In this document: piece after piece, positions 48,655-58,363 of the stretch | Position numbering within the stretch: the first letter of the stretch is position 1 | Layout: every line of letters begins with the position of its first letter | Assembly (NCBI GenBank): GCA_012845835.1 | Contig: JABAKD010000016.1 | Span: 14,063,020-14,127,019, forward strand | DNA length: 64,000 bases | Source: Undaria pinnatifida | Taxonomy: Eukaryota; Sar; Phaeophyceae; Laminariales; Alariaceae | Direction: 5' to 3' | The notes under the pieces: generated by a model | Databases searched by the model: none | Seen by the model: only the letters and a program-made list of their open reading frames with translations | What the model was told of the DNA's origin: nothing | Made by a program: the position numbers and the translations under genes

Positions 48655-48900
48655 GGTATTACTAGGGGGGATGTTATGATGGTGTTATGATATGATATAC
48701 CCCAACTTTCACTACCGGGTCTTCAGCAGTATTAATAGCACGACTGACGCTTTCAAATACCTTACGGAAAACAGACACCAGGCATTTTTTTTGGCTCAGC
48801 GTAGCTTATCATCCCATCTCGGATTCCTGCGTCAAATTTATTTACAACAGCACGAGTGGCCCCGAGCCACGGCAAATAATGTCCCCAAAACAATAATAAC
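48655..48900 (+). repeat. Dispersed repeat with a single GGGGGGATGTTATGATGG unit
   Basis: TATTACTAGGGGGGATGTTA then ATGATATACCCC, TTTCACTACCGGG and (later) GCGTAGCTTATCATCCCATC recur in the same order at 52,440-53,240. There the first unit has been amplified to a minisatellite. Confidence 0.6.
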
Positions 48901-48907
48901 AACAACA

Positions 48908-49801
48908 TGTTAAATTAAAGGTGGGGACACAGAGTGCCCCCTGCAGGTCTGCCAATTGAGCAGGTTCCGGAGAGTACTCACTTTCGTTTCCTTCGTAGAT
49001 ATGTCGCTTTATTCGTTTCCACCGGAGCCCCGGGACAGCTTCTGGGATCGGAGGCACGTGCCTCCGATCTACTTCCTAATTTTCCCTCATATAAAACGCC
49101 AACCTTATCATACGGAACCCATCCAAATGATCTCAAATTCGGATAATTACAGTCCTTTTGAGGCCGTATCTTAACACTAGCCCACCCTGATGAGTCGCAT
49201 ATGCAGCAATATGGGAGATTCGGGGAAACTCCAGTTCTACGAACTAGACCATGAGTCGAAGATGCGTCTCCTCAAAACCCACTCCCACACCTCCAACCGT
49301 CTGGCTATGGAGCCAGGAACACGCAAAGAAAAGCAGTAGAAAGAAACGCAGACCCTACAACAAGGCAATAGTCACCCATCAAAAACCTGCCGCATACCGC
49401 CGGTGTGGCGGGGGGGGCAGAAAAGGCTCTAGAATCTGCCGCATGCCGCCGGTGTGGCGGGGGGGGTAGAAAAGGCTCTACGGCAAACCAATTCCATTAA
49501 CTTTTCTTTCTGTCCAGCCGTCGACGCCACATGTTAAATTAAAGGTGGGGACACAGAGTGCCCCCTGCAGGTCTGCCAATTGAGCAGGTCCTCGGAGAGT
49601 ACTTACTTTCGTTTCCTTTGTAGATATGTAGCTTTATTCGTTTCCACCAGAGCCCCGGGACAGCCTCTGAGATCGGAGGCACGTGCCTCCGATCTACTTC
49701 CTAACTTTCCCTCATATAAAATGCCAACCTTATCATACGAAGCCCATCCAAATGATCTCAAATTCGGATAATTACAGGCCTTTCGAGGCCGTATCTTAAC
49801 A
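48908..49801 (-). mobile_element. TRIM-2: terminal-repeat element with 269-270 bp repeats
   Basis: Two direct terminal repeats (48,908-49,176 and 49,532-49,801), roughly 94-95% identical by eye, begin TGTTA and end TAACA. They enclose 355 bp without a protein gene. On the minus strand TGGCGTCGACGG follows the repeat by two bases and fits a primer-binding site, and CAGGGTGGGCTAG before the other repeat fits a polypurine tract, so the element reads on the minus strand. Each repeat contains a perfect 24-bp palindrome centred on GCACGTGC. It sits beside or in a (CAA)n tract. It looks whole as a non-autonomous LTR-type miniature and is younger than the TRIM-1 copies. Confidence 0.75.
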
Positions 49802-49960
49802 AGCAACAACAGCAACAGCAACATCAGCAGCAGCAGCAGCAGCAACAACAACAACAACAACAACAAAAACAACAAAAACAACAACAGCAACAACAACAAC
49901 AACAACAAAAACAACAACAACAGCAACAGCAACAACAACAACAACAACAACAACATGAGA
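49802..49960. repeat. (CAA)n/(CAG)n microsatellite
   Basis: About 150 bp of CAA with CAG interruptions and A-rich spacers, adjoining the TRIM-2 end. Confidence 0.9.
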
Positions 49961-50917
49961 AGAAGAAGATGATGATGAACATACCCCCCCGACTGTAGCT
50001 TTCATCTTGCACACAACACACAACTGGTCTAAACTTCTAACTTCCTCGTTCAGTTGTCTAGATTTACCTACATACAGCAGGTGGCTGTAAGCTAGTTTCC
50101 CTAGGTCTGCCTAAGGTGGCTGTCAGCTAAGCCTCCGAGCTGCCGGACCGTCCGTCTGACTGTCTGACTCAATGCCTTGAGTCGATATTCCGTCGATTTC
50201 TATGCCGGTTTACGGTACAGGCCCTAGGGGGAAACGAAAAAATGCCTTCATCATGCAGTGTGCATCCAGGAGGTCCGAATACGAACAAGATTAAGAACCC
50301 AATATTCCGCGAAGGCAGCTGGCTGAGAAGGCGCGCGAGCGACGCCTATGCGTTATTTGAACTCGTGCAACATCCACCATCGTTGTATACAGTACCAGTA
50401 CAGTGGTGGTCATGAGCGTTTTGGACGCAAGCTCTGGTAATGTACGTACTGGTAGTGCTTGACGTGAAGACTCCTGCAAAATTAGTAAGCCTTCTGGAAA
50501 TGCTTTTCCAGATACAACATTCAATCAATGATTACGGAACCAAGCCGTTTGGATCCAAGCTTTCGTGGTGGGTAGTGATTTACGTACTGCCTAACAATGG
50601 CGGTTGGGTTGGACAGTCAAAGAGCTGTAGCACCAAACCCGTTGCTCGATTGTTTTACTCCTGACAAATTAAACGTATGAACTTTTTGGAATATTAATAA
50701 CTAAGTGCTTCTCCCGATAAAATTTGTATACGTACACGGGTCCCGGTCAAGAACGCTTGCGTGTGTACGAGCACAAGTTCCTTTATAGAGCACTTTACCT
50801 TGAAAGCGGTACCCCCCAGACCGAAAACAAACGCGTTTTCACTTTGTTCTTATTTCCTGTCCGGTTCAATTCGCTCCTATTAATAGCAGAAACCGGCCGA
50901 TTTTTCGGGGACCTTTT
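49961..50917. other. No gene recognised
   Basis: Short open frames on both strands only; no motif, repeat family or splice pattern could be supported. Confidence 0.35.
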
Positions 50918-51095
50918 TCGGGTCAGGTCGCTTCTAGCGGGTCGGGTCGGGTCGAGGTCGGGTCGGATCAGAGTGACCCTACCCGACCCTACCCGACCCG
51001 ACCCGACCCGTGAGATTTCGACCATCTCCTGACCCGACCCGACTCGCCCCGCGTTCTGTTTTTTAAACCTCCTGACCCGACCCGCGGGACGGGAC
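50918..51095. repeat. GGGTC/GACCC inverted pentamer arrays
   Basis: GGGTCGGGTC runs (50,938-50,970) are followed by GACCCGACCC runs (50,985-51,015, 51,030-51,080), giving long foldback potential. A smaller version of the same structure is in purF intron 6. Confidence 0.85.
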
Positions 51096-51309
51096 GGGTC
51101 GTAAAACGTGAAAGCCTCCTCTGGATGCTTTTAGGTTCTCAGTCCCGGACACCGTGTGATTCAAAACCATGTATCTCCTCTTCTATTGGGCATGCTTCAT
51201 CACTTTACTTACTGACGCACATGGCAAGTTATTTTACCTGGTGTCATAAAGGTGTTCTTTGGGACCGATATTTCCACACGAAGCGTTTGTTCATTTTGAT
51301 TGTTTGTGT

Positions 51310-51565
51310 TCACTAATGATATCGACTGATTCTACGATAGACCCCCCCCAAACCAGCGATTTTCTTAAACGAAAGTTTTATGGCTGCTCGAAACGAGAAA
51401 GGATGCCATGAAAAAAGCACCCCTAAATGTCTTCTTGTCTGCAAAAAAGGCCTATCGAACGATGACGTCAGGGTGGCAAGGGGCACCGTATTTCAGGAGA
51501 TACGGCTGGGAGCTGGTTTCAGAACCGGCGATTTGGTGAAAGAAGAGGGTGTTGGGGGGGCTACT
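51310..51565 (+). repeat. Dispersed repeat E with a coding-like core
   Basis: ATGGCTGCTCGAAACGAG opens a frame containing KGLSNDDV, then AGFRTGDLVKEEGV. The minus-strand copy at 60.5-60.8 kb keeps ATGGCTGCTCGACGCGAG, KGLSNDDV and VGFETGDFVKEEGV. Conservation at protein level in two diverged copies suggests part of an element protein. The family is not recognised. Confidence 0.45.
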
Positions 51566-51804
51566 ACCGTAGGACGACTCTATCTATCCCAAAAATGCTT
51601 TCGTTCGTTTGTTCGTTCGCGTCCGCTTTACTTCGCCACTAACAATAATAATAGGAGAACTCCCACTGAAATAGTAATAGGAGAACTCTACGGGTCATCT
51701 TCTCTACTCGGAATAATCATTTCAGAAGAATATTCTTGTGGTCAAGAGACCGAAATCCTGTGGGCTATGTTATAAAATCTATAGCCCGCTACTACTGACA
51801 CTCT

Positions 51805-51990
51805 GTTACATTAGCCCTCGCTGAATAGTCGTATATATATGTAGACCACAAGACGGTCGAAGGATGACGACAAAGCTCATCCTAACAGACCGGTGGAAAA
51901 GGAGTCCAAGATGCGGCTATTCGAAACAAAGACATGAGGCTACAGGTTCCCCCACACCTCGTGATGAGGCCTAAACGCCAAGGATAGGGC
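51805..51990 (+). mobile_element. LTR-element-related fragment (partner of 19.75 kb)
   Basis: TTAGCCC, CTGAATAGTCGTA, GATGCGGCTATTCGAAA and CCCCCACACCTCGTGATGAG match 19,755-19,910. It is a decayed fragment of a terminal-repeat element. Confidence 0.45.
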
Positions 51991-52439
51991 CATTCACCAA
52001 AGCGATCTATTAACGACCTGTGTATTTCAGAGCAGACAGATCTTTGGTCTATATGATCGGTACGATGTATAGATTATGTCAATTGCCGGATGACCTGAAT
52101 GATCTAGCTCATACCTGGTAAGGTGCTTCCTAGGCTGGACTTGCGCTGCGCAGATCTTGCACAGCATAAAACAACGACAGATATGGGGTGTACGTTGTCT
52201 AAATCGTACTATAATGCATCCGATGTACGTGCAACAATCCGATCGCGCCAGGAACAGATGGTGCCACACGCGACCATTGCAATAACGTTCTTCTTTATCG
52301 TCATTGTTAACCGAATACCGCTCCAAGACTTGAGCGTCGTTAATGTTCAGACGAGCAGGAGGAGGACTGGATTGGACCTTTGCTGGGCTGCTGCAAACCC
52401 AGGGATTTCACATTCGACCCTTCCAGCAAAGGCTACGGC

Positions 52440-52870
52440 ATAGTATTATTAAATACTAGGGGGGATGTTATGATGGTATTATTAAATACTAGGTGGGATG
52501 TTATGATGGTGTTATTAAATACTAGGGGGGATGTTATGATGGTGTTATTAAATACTATTAATAGGGGGGATGTTATGATGGTGTTATTAAATACTAGGGG
52601 GGATGTTATGATGGTGTTATTAAATACTAGGGGGGATGTTATGATGGTGTTATTAAATACTAGGGGGGATGTTATGAGTGTTATTAACTACTAGGGGGGA
52701 TGTTATGATGGTGTTATTAAATACTAGAGGGGATGTTATGATGGTGTTATTAAATACTAGGGGGGATGTTATGATGGTATTATTAAATACTAGGGGGGAT
52801 GTTATGATGGCATTATTAAATACTAGGGGGGATGTTATGATGGTATTATTAAATACCAGAGGGGATGTTA
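52440..52870. repeat. 33-bp minisatellite (TTATTAAATACTAGGGGGGA)
   Basis: About a dozen units of TTATTAAATACTAGGGGGGA followed by TGTTATGATGG, some with small deletions or an added TATTA. The unit length is a multiple of three, so one frame stays open throughout; this does not indicate a protein. Confidence 0.95.
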
Positions 52871-53115
52871 TGATGGTGGTATGATGATGTTATGATGATG
52901 TTATGATGATGTTATGATGATGTCATGATGATGTCATGATGATGTTATGATGATGTTATCATATACCCCGATTTTCACTGCCGGGCTTGAGCTATCATAT
53001 CATACTATCATATCATATCATATCATATCATACTATCATATCATATCATATCATATCATATCATATCGCACATACTACCATACTATCACACTATTATACT
53101 ATCATACTATCATAC
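52871..53115. repeat. GATGATGTTAT and TATCATATCA repeats
   Basis: Units of ATGATGTT run to 52,960, then ATACCCCGATTTTCACTGCC, then (TATCATATCA)n and CTATCATA repeats to 53,115. Confidence 0.9.
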
Positions 53116-53849
53116 TCGCACTATGTAGTGACTCTGTACTCCGAACCCCGCGGACGAAAATACTTTGAGATGCTTTTGGTGCAGCGTGGCTCACCATTCC
53201 ATCGCGGGCTCATATGGAAAATTAGTATAACAGCACGAGAGCTTAAGATCGCAAAGAAACAGGGGAGCTTAAGATCGCGGGAGTGACCCCGCGCCACTGT
53301 ATCAAAGGCCCCAAAAGTAAACTAAACCCCATACCGTAGCCAAGTTAGTCAATCCAATACTATACTATACTATACTCTAGTGTCATCTCGAACAACACAC
53401 AAGGTTTCTGCGCTGACGCGCCTCGCTTAACAGTGAAGGCGATCCCAAGGCAACATTACAACAATTATGGAATGGAAGTGTTAGCCGAGTGCGGTTGGCG
53501 TCGGCAGTGAGTGGTAAAGGATGGCAGTTTGAACTCTCGGATTGTTTGTGTATGCGGACGTGTCCGCCATAATCTAGTTTACTCCGGTGGAGAGAGAAAC
53601 CCGATAGAAAAACTAATCCAAACGCACTACGAGCTTGCAGACGGAATAAGTAAAGGAACGCTGGGCAATGACAGCGAGCGGTGCTAACGCATTCTGATAA
53701 AGGCGAACGAATGAACCTTCGAAAGCGTCGAACGGAACACGTGATGATCACAGAGTAACGGCAGATATTCCAAGCGTGTGTGAACTGCTTGTCAGGGGTG
53801 TCGGAGGCCGGCGCCGGGCCCACTACAAAAAAAATGAACCGCTCAATGC
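53116..53849. other. Repeat tail and unassigned sequence
   Basis: The first 130 bp match the tail of the 48.66-kb dispersed repeat (CAGCGTGGCTCACC, CAGCACGAG). A short (CTATA)n run is at 53,357. No gene recognised. Confidence 0.4.
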
Positions 53850-53970
53850 ATTTTATTCAGTTGAGGAAGAGCTTGCTTGGTCTTGAGCACGGCTGCGTCA
53901 ATGCCTTTGTTGGCGTCTTGGCGGATGATGCCCGCGGAGTTGTAGATACGTGCTCAGCCAACCACGGCGA

Positions 53971-53992
53971 AGGGGGGGGGGGGGGGGGGGGG
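53971..53992. repeat. Poly-G run of about 20 bases
   Basis: An uninterrupted G homopolymer, prone to length error. Confidence 0.9.
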
Positions 53993-55349
53993 GCGAACGG
54001 CGGTGGTGTTTCGGCCTTGCAAACGACAAGTGGTGACGCCGTGGTGTTCGCGGACGGGACGGTAAGCGCGTTGTTCGCGGTGGGTGGCGAGGTTGTTGCA
54101 GTAGGCCAAGTGGTGACCAAAGGGTGAGGTGGGGGGGGCATTTCTCGGGCTTCTTTTTGTTGCTGTAGCGACCCGATCCACTTGTGCGAGTGGCTAGCGC
54201 TTTTGTGAGTTCTTTTTTTTCGCGATGTGTACCGCCATGGAGTTGTTGGTGACGCTGCTCCAAACAAAATACTTGAGGTCCGTGTTGAGCGACGATAAAT
54301 CGGTAGCGAAACCGTAGGTATAATACCGTAATACCGTACCCTTGGTGAAATAACTCAAAGCCCTTATGATGACCTCCAATGTTGGGAGGGGTCGAAGACG
54401 GAGAATGGGAGAGCGTGGAAGACGAGCCACATGGGCTTCGTTTGGGGCAAGTACCGTAGTGCAGCGCTAACAGAGGTGTTGTAGGCCAACTCGACGTGTG
54501 GAAGCGGCCGCGTCTCAATCGGTTCGCAGCTTCGTTGACCACCATCCCGGGGATCTGGGCCATCGTGTAGTTTGACACGCTCAAAGCCACCCTTAGGGGC
54601 AGGGATGGACCGACCCGGTGTTGGTCTTGTTGGTGCCAAGACTTTCTTAGATGGCGCAGCAAAGCTTGGACAAAAAAGTGCAATCCGTTGTGTCCGGGAT
54701 GAGCTCGATCGGAGATCGGCTACGACAGGGCAACACTTGGCCATGATGCTCCCGGCGAGTCGCAATGCCGGCGAAGCGCCTTGAGGTCGAACATGTCAAA
54801 GGCCATCAACTTATCCGCGGCCCAGGTGGCGTCATTGCGGTTCTCTACGAGACTCATTCGGAAGGACTCCTTAGCCCTTCTTGGGAACGTGAGCTGGATC
54901 TTCAACACACCCAACCCTACATCCTTTGGTACCGAGCCAAGACATTTCTGATCGACAGAACTCCTCGGGTGGTATGCTGGTATTTTGCAATCTTAGTATC
55001 AATATTTGTTTCCCTCGGGCAATGTAGCGTGCTAACTGTAGATGCCGTTCCGATCCCATAGAGATTGAATATCATTCCGTAAAGTATGTATATCTCCTAC
55101 GACTCTCGTGCCAACCATCTCCTAGTTTCCCTTCCCCACGTACTTTCCTTTTTAGCTACCGGCATTATAATCTATCACATCTTTACGCGTTAGATACCTA
55201 GCTCACGTGATTATCTGGCTTGTAAGCTTCCAGTCGGGGGGTGATGCTTCTCAAGTTTGGCTTGTGAAACGAGGAGTCTCAGGTGTACTAGGTGCCACCC
55301 TTCCCATAGTAGGCGTCGGGGGAGAAGGGGCCCATGAAATCGACGCGTG

Positions 55350-55411
55350 ATGTGGTGTGGTGTGGTGTGGTGTGGTGTGGTGTGGTGTGGTGTGGTGTGG
55401 TGTGGTGTGGA
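55350..55411. repeat. (GTGGT)n microsatellite
   Basis: About twelve perfect 5-bp units inside the fossil element. Confidence 0.95.
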
Positions 55412-55624
55412 GCCATCCGGCGGCGGGGGTCGCACTTTTTGGGGCAAACGTTTTTGTCCCATTGAGCTCCTACAGTGGGGAACTATGGGTTAGTATGATC
55501 GTTTTAGGATCATTGATAGGACTGTTACTAAAATACGACTGTTACTAGGACTAGCGCATAAAAACGTTGGTCGGGTTGCGCGAACGAATGCCTTCCAAGT
55601 CAGGTTTCGGGTGGTGTGGTGTGA

Positions 55625-55802
55625 CGATGGATGATGATGGATGATGATGGATGATGATGGATGATGGATGATGGATGATGGATGATGGGCAATGGATGAT
55701 GGATGATGATGGATGATGGATGATGGATGATGGATGATGGATGATGGATGATGGATGACGGATGATGGATGATGGATGATGGATGATGGATGATGGATGA
55801 TA
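55625..55802. repeat. (ATGGATG)n minisatellite
   Basis: About 25 units of ATGGATG or ATGATGG type. Confidence 0.95.
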
Positions 55803-56233
55803 CAACGATAGAGGTGCACCACGTTTTTTTCTGAGATTCCTCACTTTCGGAGGTTAACTTAAGACATGCCTTACACATGATAGACATGATCCTTCTTAAC
55901 CCAAAAAACTGATTTTCGACAAAAATAAAACTGCTAGCACACCGGATGAAAAATCTCATGGCGTAGGTACACAACGAGAATCATATGCCCCCCCCAAAAA
56001 ATGGCTCTTTATTTACGACGACTTTGGGTTAAGGAGTGTCTTAAGTCATTCAGAAAACAAAATCGCCAACAAAAAGGTACACCTCCATCGAGGTATTGAG
56101 CTCCTCATGTTTGGTGCTCAGAAAGTCCGGCTGAACCCCTAGCCCGGTATGACTCGACCCATCAAATCAAATCCATGTGTGCTTCGTCTTGGCTAATACC
56201 AGGTACCTGGTATAGCACTATAGTAGGGGGTTA
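55803..56233. other. No gene recognised
   Basis: Plain intergenic sequence with a short C run at 55,989; no feature supported. Confidence 0.35.
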
Positions 56234-56614
56234 TGTTAAGGTATTAGTGGGGTATTAGTCAGTTTAACCACTTGCAAAAGGTCAACCAATAGCTTACCCA
56301 AACTAAGCCTTATCAACACTCCCCCCCCCTGAAACGGCGGGATAGCAGGTCGGCCGGATATACGGGCGGACCTGTCAATTATCCAATCGGTTTTATTTCC
56401 TGGGGATACCGGGGAGAGTATTTTTCAAGTTCGACACGCGGAAAGTCTGAAAAAGTGTATTATTGTGGATGGTGGGATTTGAACCCACGACCCAAAAAAC
56501 CCATGGTCCTGCAGACGACGCCATTTGTCAGGGCATTGGTGGGGAATTAGTCCGTTTGACTACTTGCAAAAGGTTAACCAACAGCTTACCTTACCCAAAC
56601 TAAGCCTTATAATA
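56234..56614 (-). mobile_element. TRIM-1 copy B
   Basis: Same family as 8,067-8,442, inverted. The terminal repeats are 56,234-56,318 and 56,526-56,614; the polypurine tract is seen as CTCCCCCCCCTG and the tRNA-like interior as GGGATTTGAACCCACGACC. The repeats have diverged and no target duplication is obvious. It is an old, non-coding fossil. Confidence 0.75.
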
Positions 56615-56744
56615 CTCTTCCCCAATAAGCCGGTGTCCTGATATTAGTAAAGCGATCGAAAATCGCTTTGCGCGACTGAGGAATTGCATCCATTAATTGG
56701 ACCTGAGTAAGGTTCGGTAAGGTGAGTAAGGCGGCTTCCTCCTG

Positions 56745-56830
56745 ATAAGGCGGCCATGCTGCTCTGACACACCACCGCGTTACTGCCCCCCCCCCGTACT
56801 GTATCCATTAGGCCACCCAGTTCACAGCGG
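56745..56830 (-). repeat. tRNA-like A-box fragment
   Basis: On the minus strand GGGTGGCCTAATGGATAC resembles a tRNA D-arm with an A box, but no B box follows. It could be a SINE scrap. Confidence 0.25.
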
Positions 56831-57164
56831 CTTTGTTGCTTAGTGGGTGGTGCTAAAGTCTATGTCCAACGTGGCTGATGCAGCCCAACAGGTAGGGCAT
56901 ATAATCAAGATTCCGAGGATGGCGGGGGGTCTGTGAAGGGGGGGGGCTCAATGGTTAGTGTCCATGAGAACTGGGGCAAGGCAAATTAATTGTCCGCGGG
57001 GCGGGAGGGAGGGGGCACGAGCCCAACCCAGGAGTATCTCCCCATCAAAAGGTATCACCATTAACCACTTTGGAGCTCCGCGAGTTTTTTCGTGGGGACG
57101 AATTGCTGGGAAATAGTGCGGGGTGATTTTTGCAGTGCTAATACAGGCTAGTGCTAATGCAGGT

Positions 57165-57310
57165 TAGCAATTCGATGCGAGTCGACGAGGGAAGAAATAG
57201 CTGGAATCTTCCCGCGATGAAAACGAAGGCACGTGCCGCAGTGGGAAAGGGGGAGGAGAACCTGCTTTAATAATAGTGACCCCGGATCTGAGGTAGGTCT
57301 ATTAATAGGG
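57165..57310 (+). mobile_element. SINE body fragment (family of 26.05 kb)
   Basis: GCAATTCGATGCGAGTCGAC, ATCTTCCCGCGATGAAAA, GAAGGCACG and GGTCTATTAATAGG match the SINE in purF intron 2. The tRNA head is missing. Confidence 0.55.
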
Positions 57311-58082
57311 AAGGAGAAAGGAAAAAAACGGCAAAAATGGAATGTATGACCGAAAAAAAGAGATGGTGAAGCTCTCGGTCTAAAAAACAAAATGCACGAA
57401 AGCGCTTCGTAGGGCTCGCCGAGTGAGGGCAGCGAACAGAGCGGGGTGGTGCAAACGCACAATCATCGCCCGTAATTGCGATATGATGGTGTGTTATCGT
57501 TATGTTATCGTTACGTCTTGACAGCGGGGCCATCACAGTGCCCCTACCGGTAATGAGGATTCCCAGCGGCGCTTCTCGACAAAAATCGCGTGTAATTCGT
57601 TAGATTATCCTTCTGTTACACACAATTAAAACTATTGGAAACTATTGGAAACACTTTACCCCAATTTCTAATAGTCCCAACTAGATTGGCCCCAAAGAAC
57701 TCCCGGGGTATCGTTCGTAGAGGTGGAGGTATGAACGGCTGACACTAACACCCATGGCAGAAAACATTAATGCCACAATATCGAAGAAAAACCGACGCCT
57801 CCGTCGCAGTGCGGTCACTTCTGTTAGCGCATCAGCTATCGTGGTACAGGACAGGACAGGACAGGACAGGACACCCATTAATAGTAAGAAGCAGAAATAC
57901 TGACCCACGGTGGGTTTATTTTCTTGGAAGGGGGTGCGCTCCACATAATCTGATCCCGGGTTTTGTATGTTCAAGTAAAAAAAAACTGCCTTTCTTATTA
58001 CCCTGTATCGTAATGGGTGTCCTGTATCACTGTTATAGCGCCTCAATGATAGTAGTAGCGCTTCAACTATCGTAGCAGCGCC
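57311..58082. other. 3' flank of the minus-strand gene; no gene recognised
   Basis: It contains a short (GGACA)n run at 57,849-57,872 and a CTATTAATAG-type palindrome. Presumably it is the 3' untranslated and downstream region of the gene ending at 58,083. Confidence 0.4.
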
Positions 58083-58363
58083 TCAATGAGCGTAGTAGCT
58101 GTCGTACGTGCAAGACACCAAGGACAGACTATCGTCGAACGAGTAGTCCTCCGAGTCGCGATCTCGGCCTCGTTCGTTGTCCGACCCAGGACGAGGTCCG
58201 CCGCCCCCAACGTCGAACTGGCCGCCGCCTCCGCCACTGCGCATGTCTTTGCCGGCACGACGCTGAATTGCGGCAACTTCTGCCGCCGCGGAGGCGTGAA
58301 GCATGCTCTTCATTTCGTCGTCTTGGCTCCCTCTAGACGCCATTCTCCCTGCTGCCGCCATTT
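58083..58363 (-). CDS. Terminal exon of unknown gene (Gly-rich tail)
   Basis: About 93 codons, high G+C, with Met-rich then Gly-rich then Asp/Arg-rich segments, ending at TGA. Composition and the acceptor GCGGCGCAG support coding. Confidence 0.55.

Larger units (their letters stand above)
53850..55480 (-). mobile_element. Fossil LTR retrotransposon (Ty3/gypsy-type integrase region)
   Basis: On the minus strand, motif-sized pieces of a retroelement pol are visible: near 55.3 kb a DFMGPFSPD string typical of the start of an integrase core, and near 54.5 kb an HVELAYNTS string typical of its later part. The parts are spread over several frames, so the copy is old and broken many times. It is invaded by a (GTGGT)n array and a poly-G run. 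No terminal repeats could be assigned. Family placement is inference. Confidence 0.45.

Noticed and set aside
52380-52884. Long open frame with repeated VLLNTRGDVMM peptide
   Set aside because: It arises because the minisatellite unit is a multiple of three; no start context, splice or homology.
53898-54683. 261-codon minus-strand frame as a host gene
   Set aside because: The Pro/His-rich reading is out of register with the element motifs and runs through a poly-G tract; the region is better explained as a fossil retroelement.
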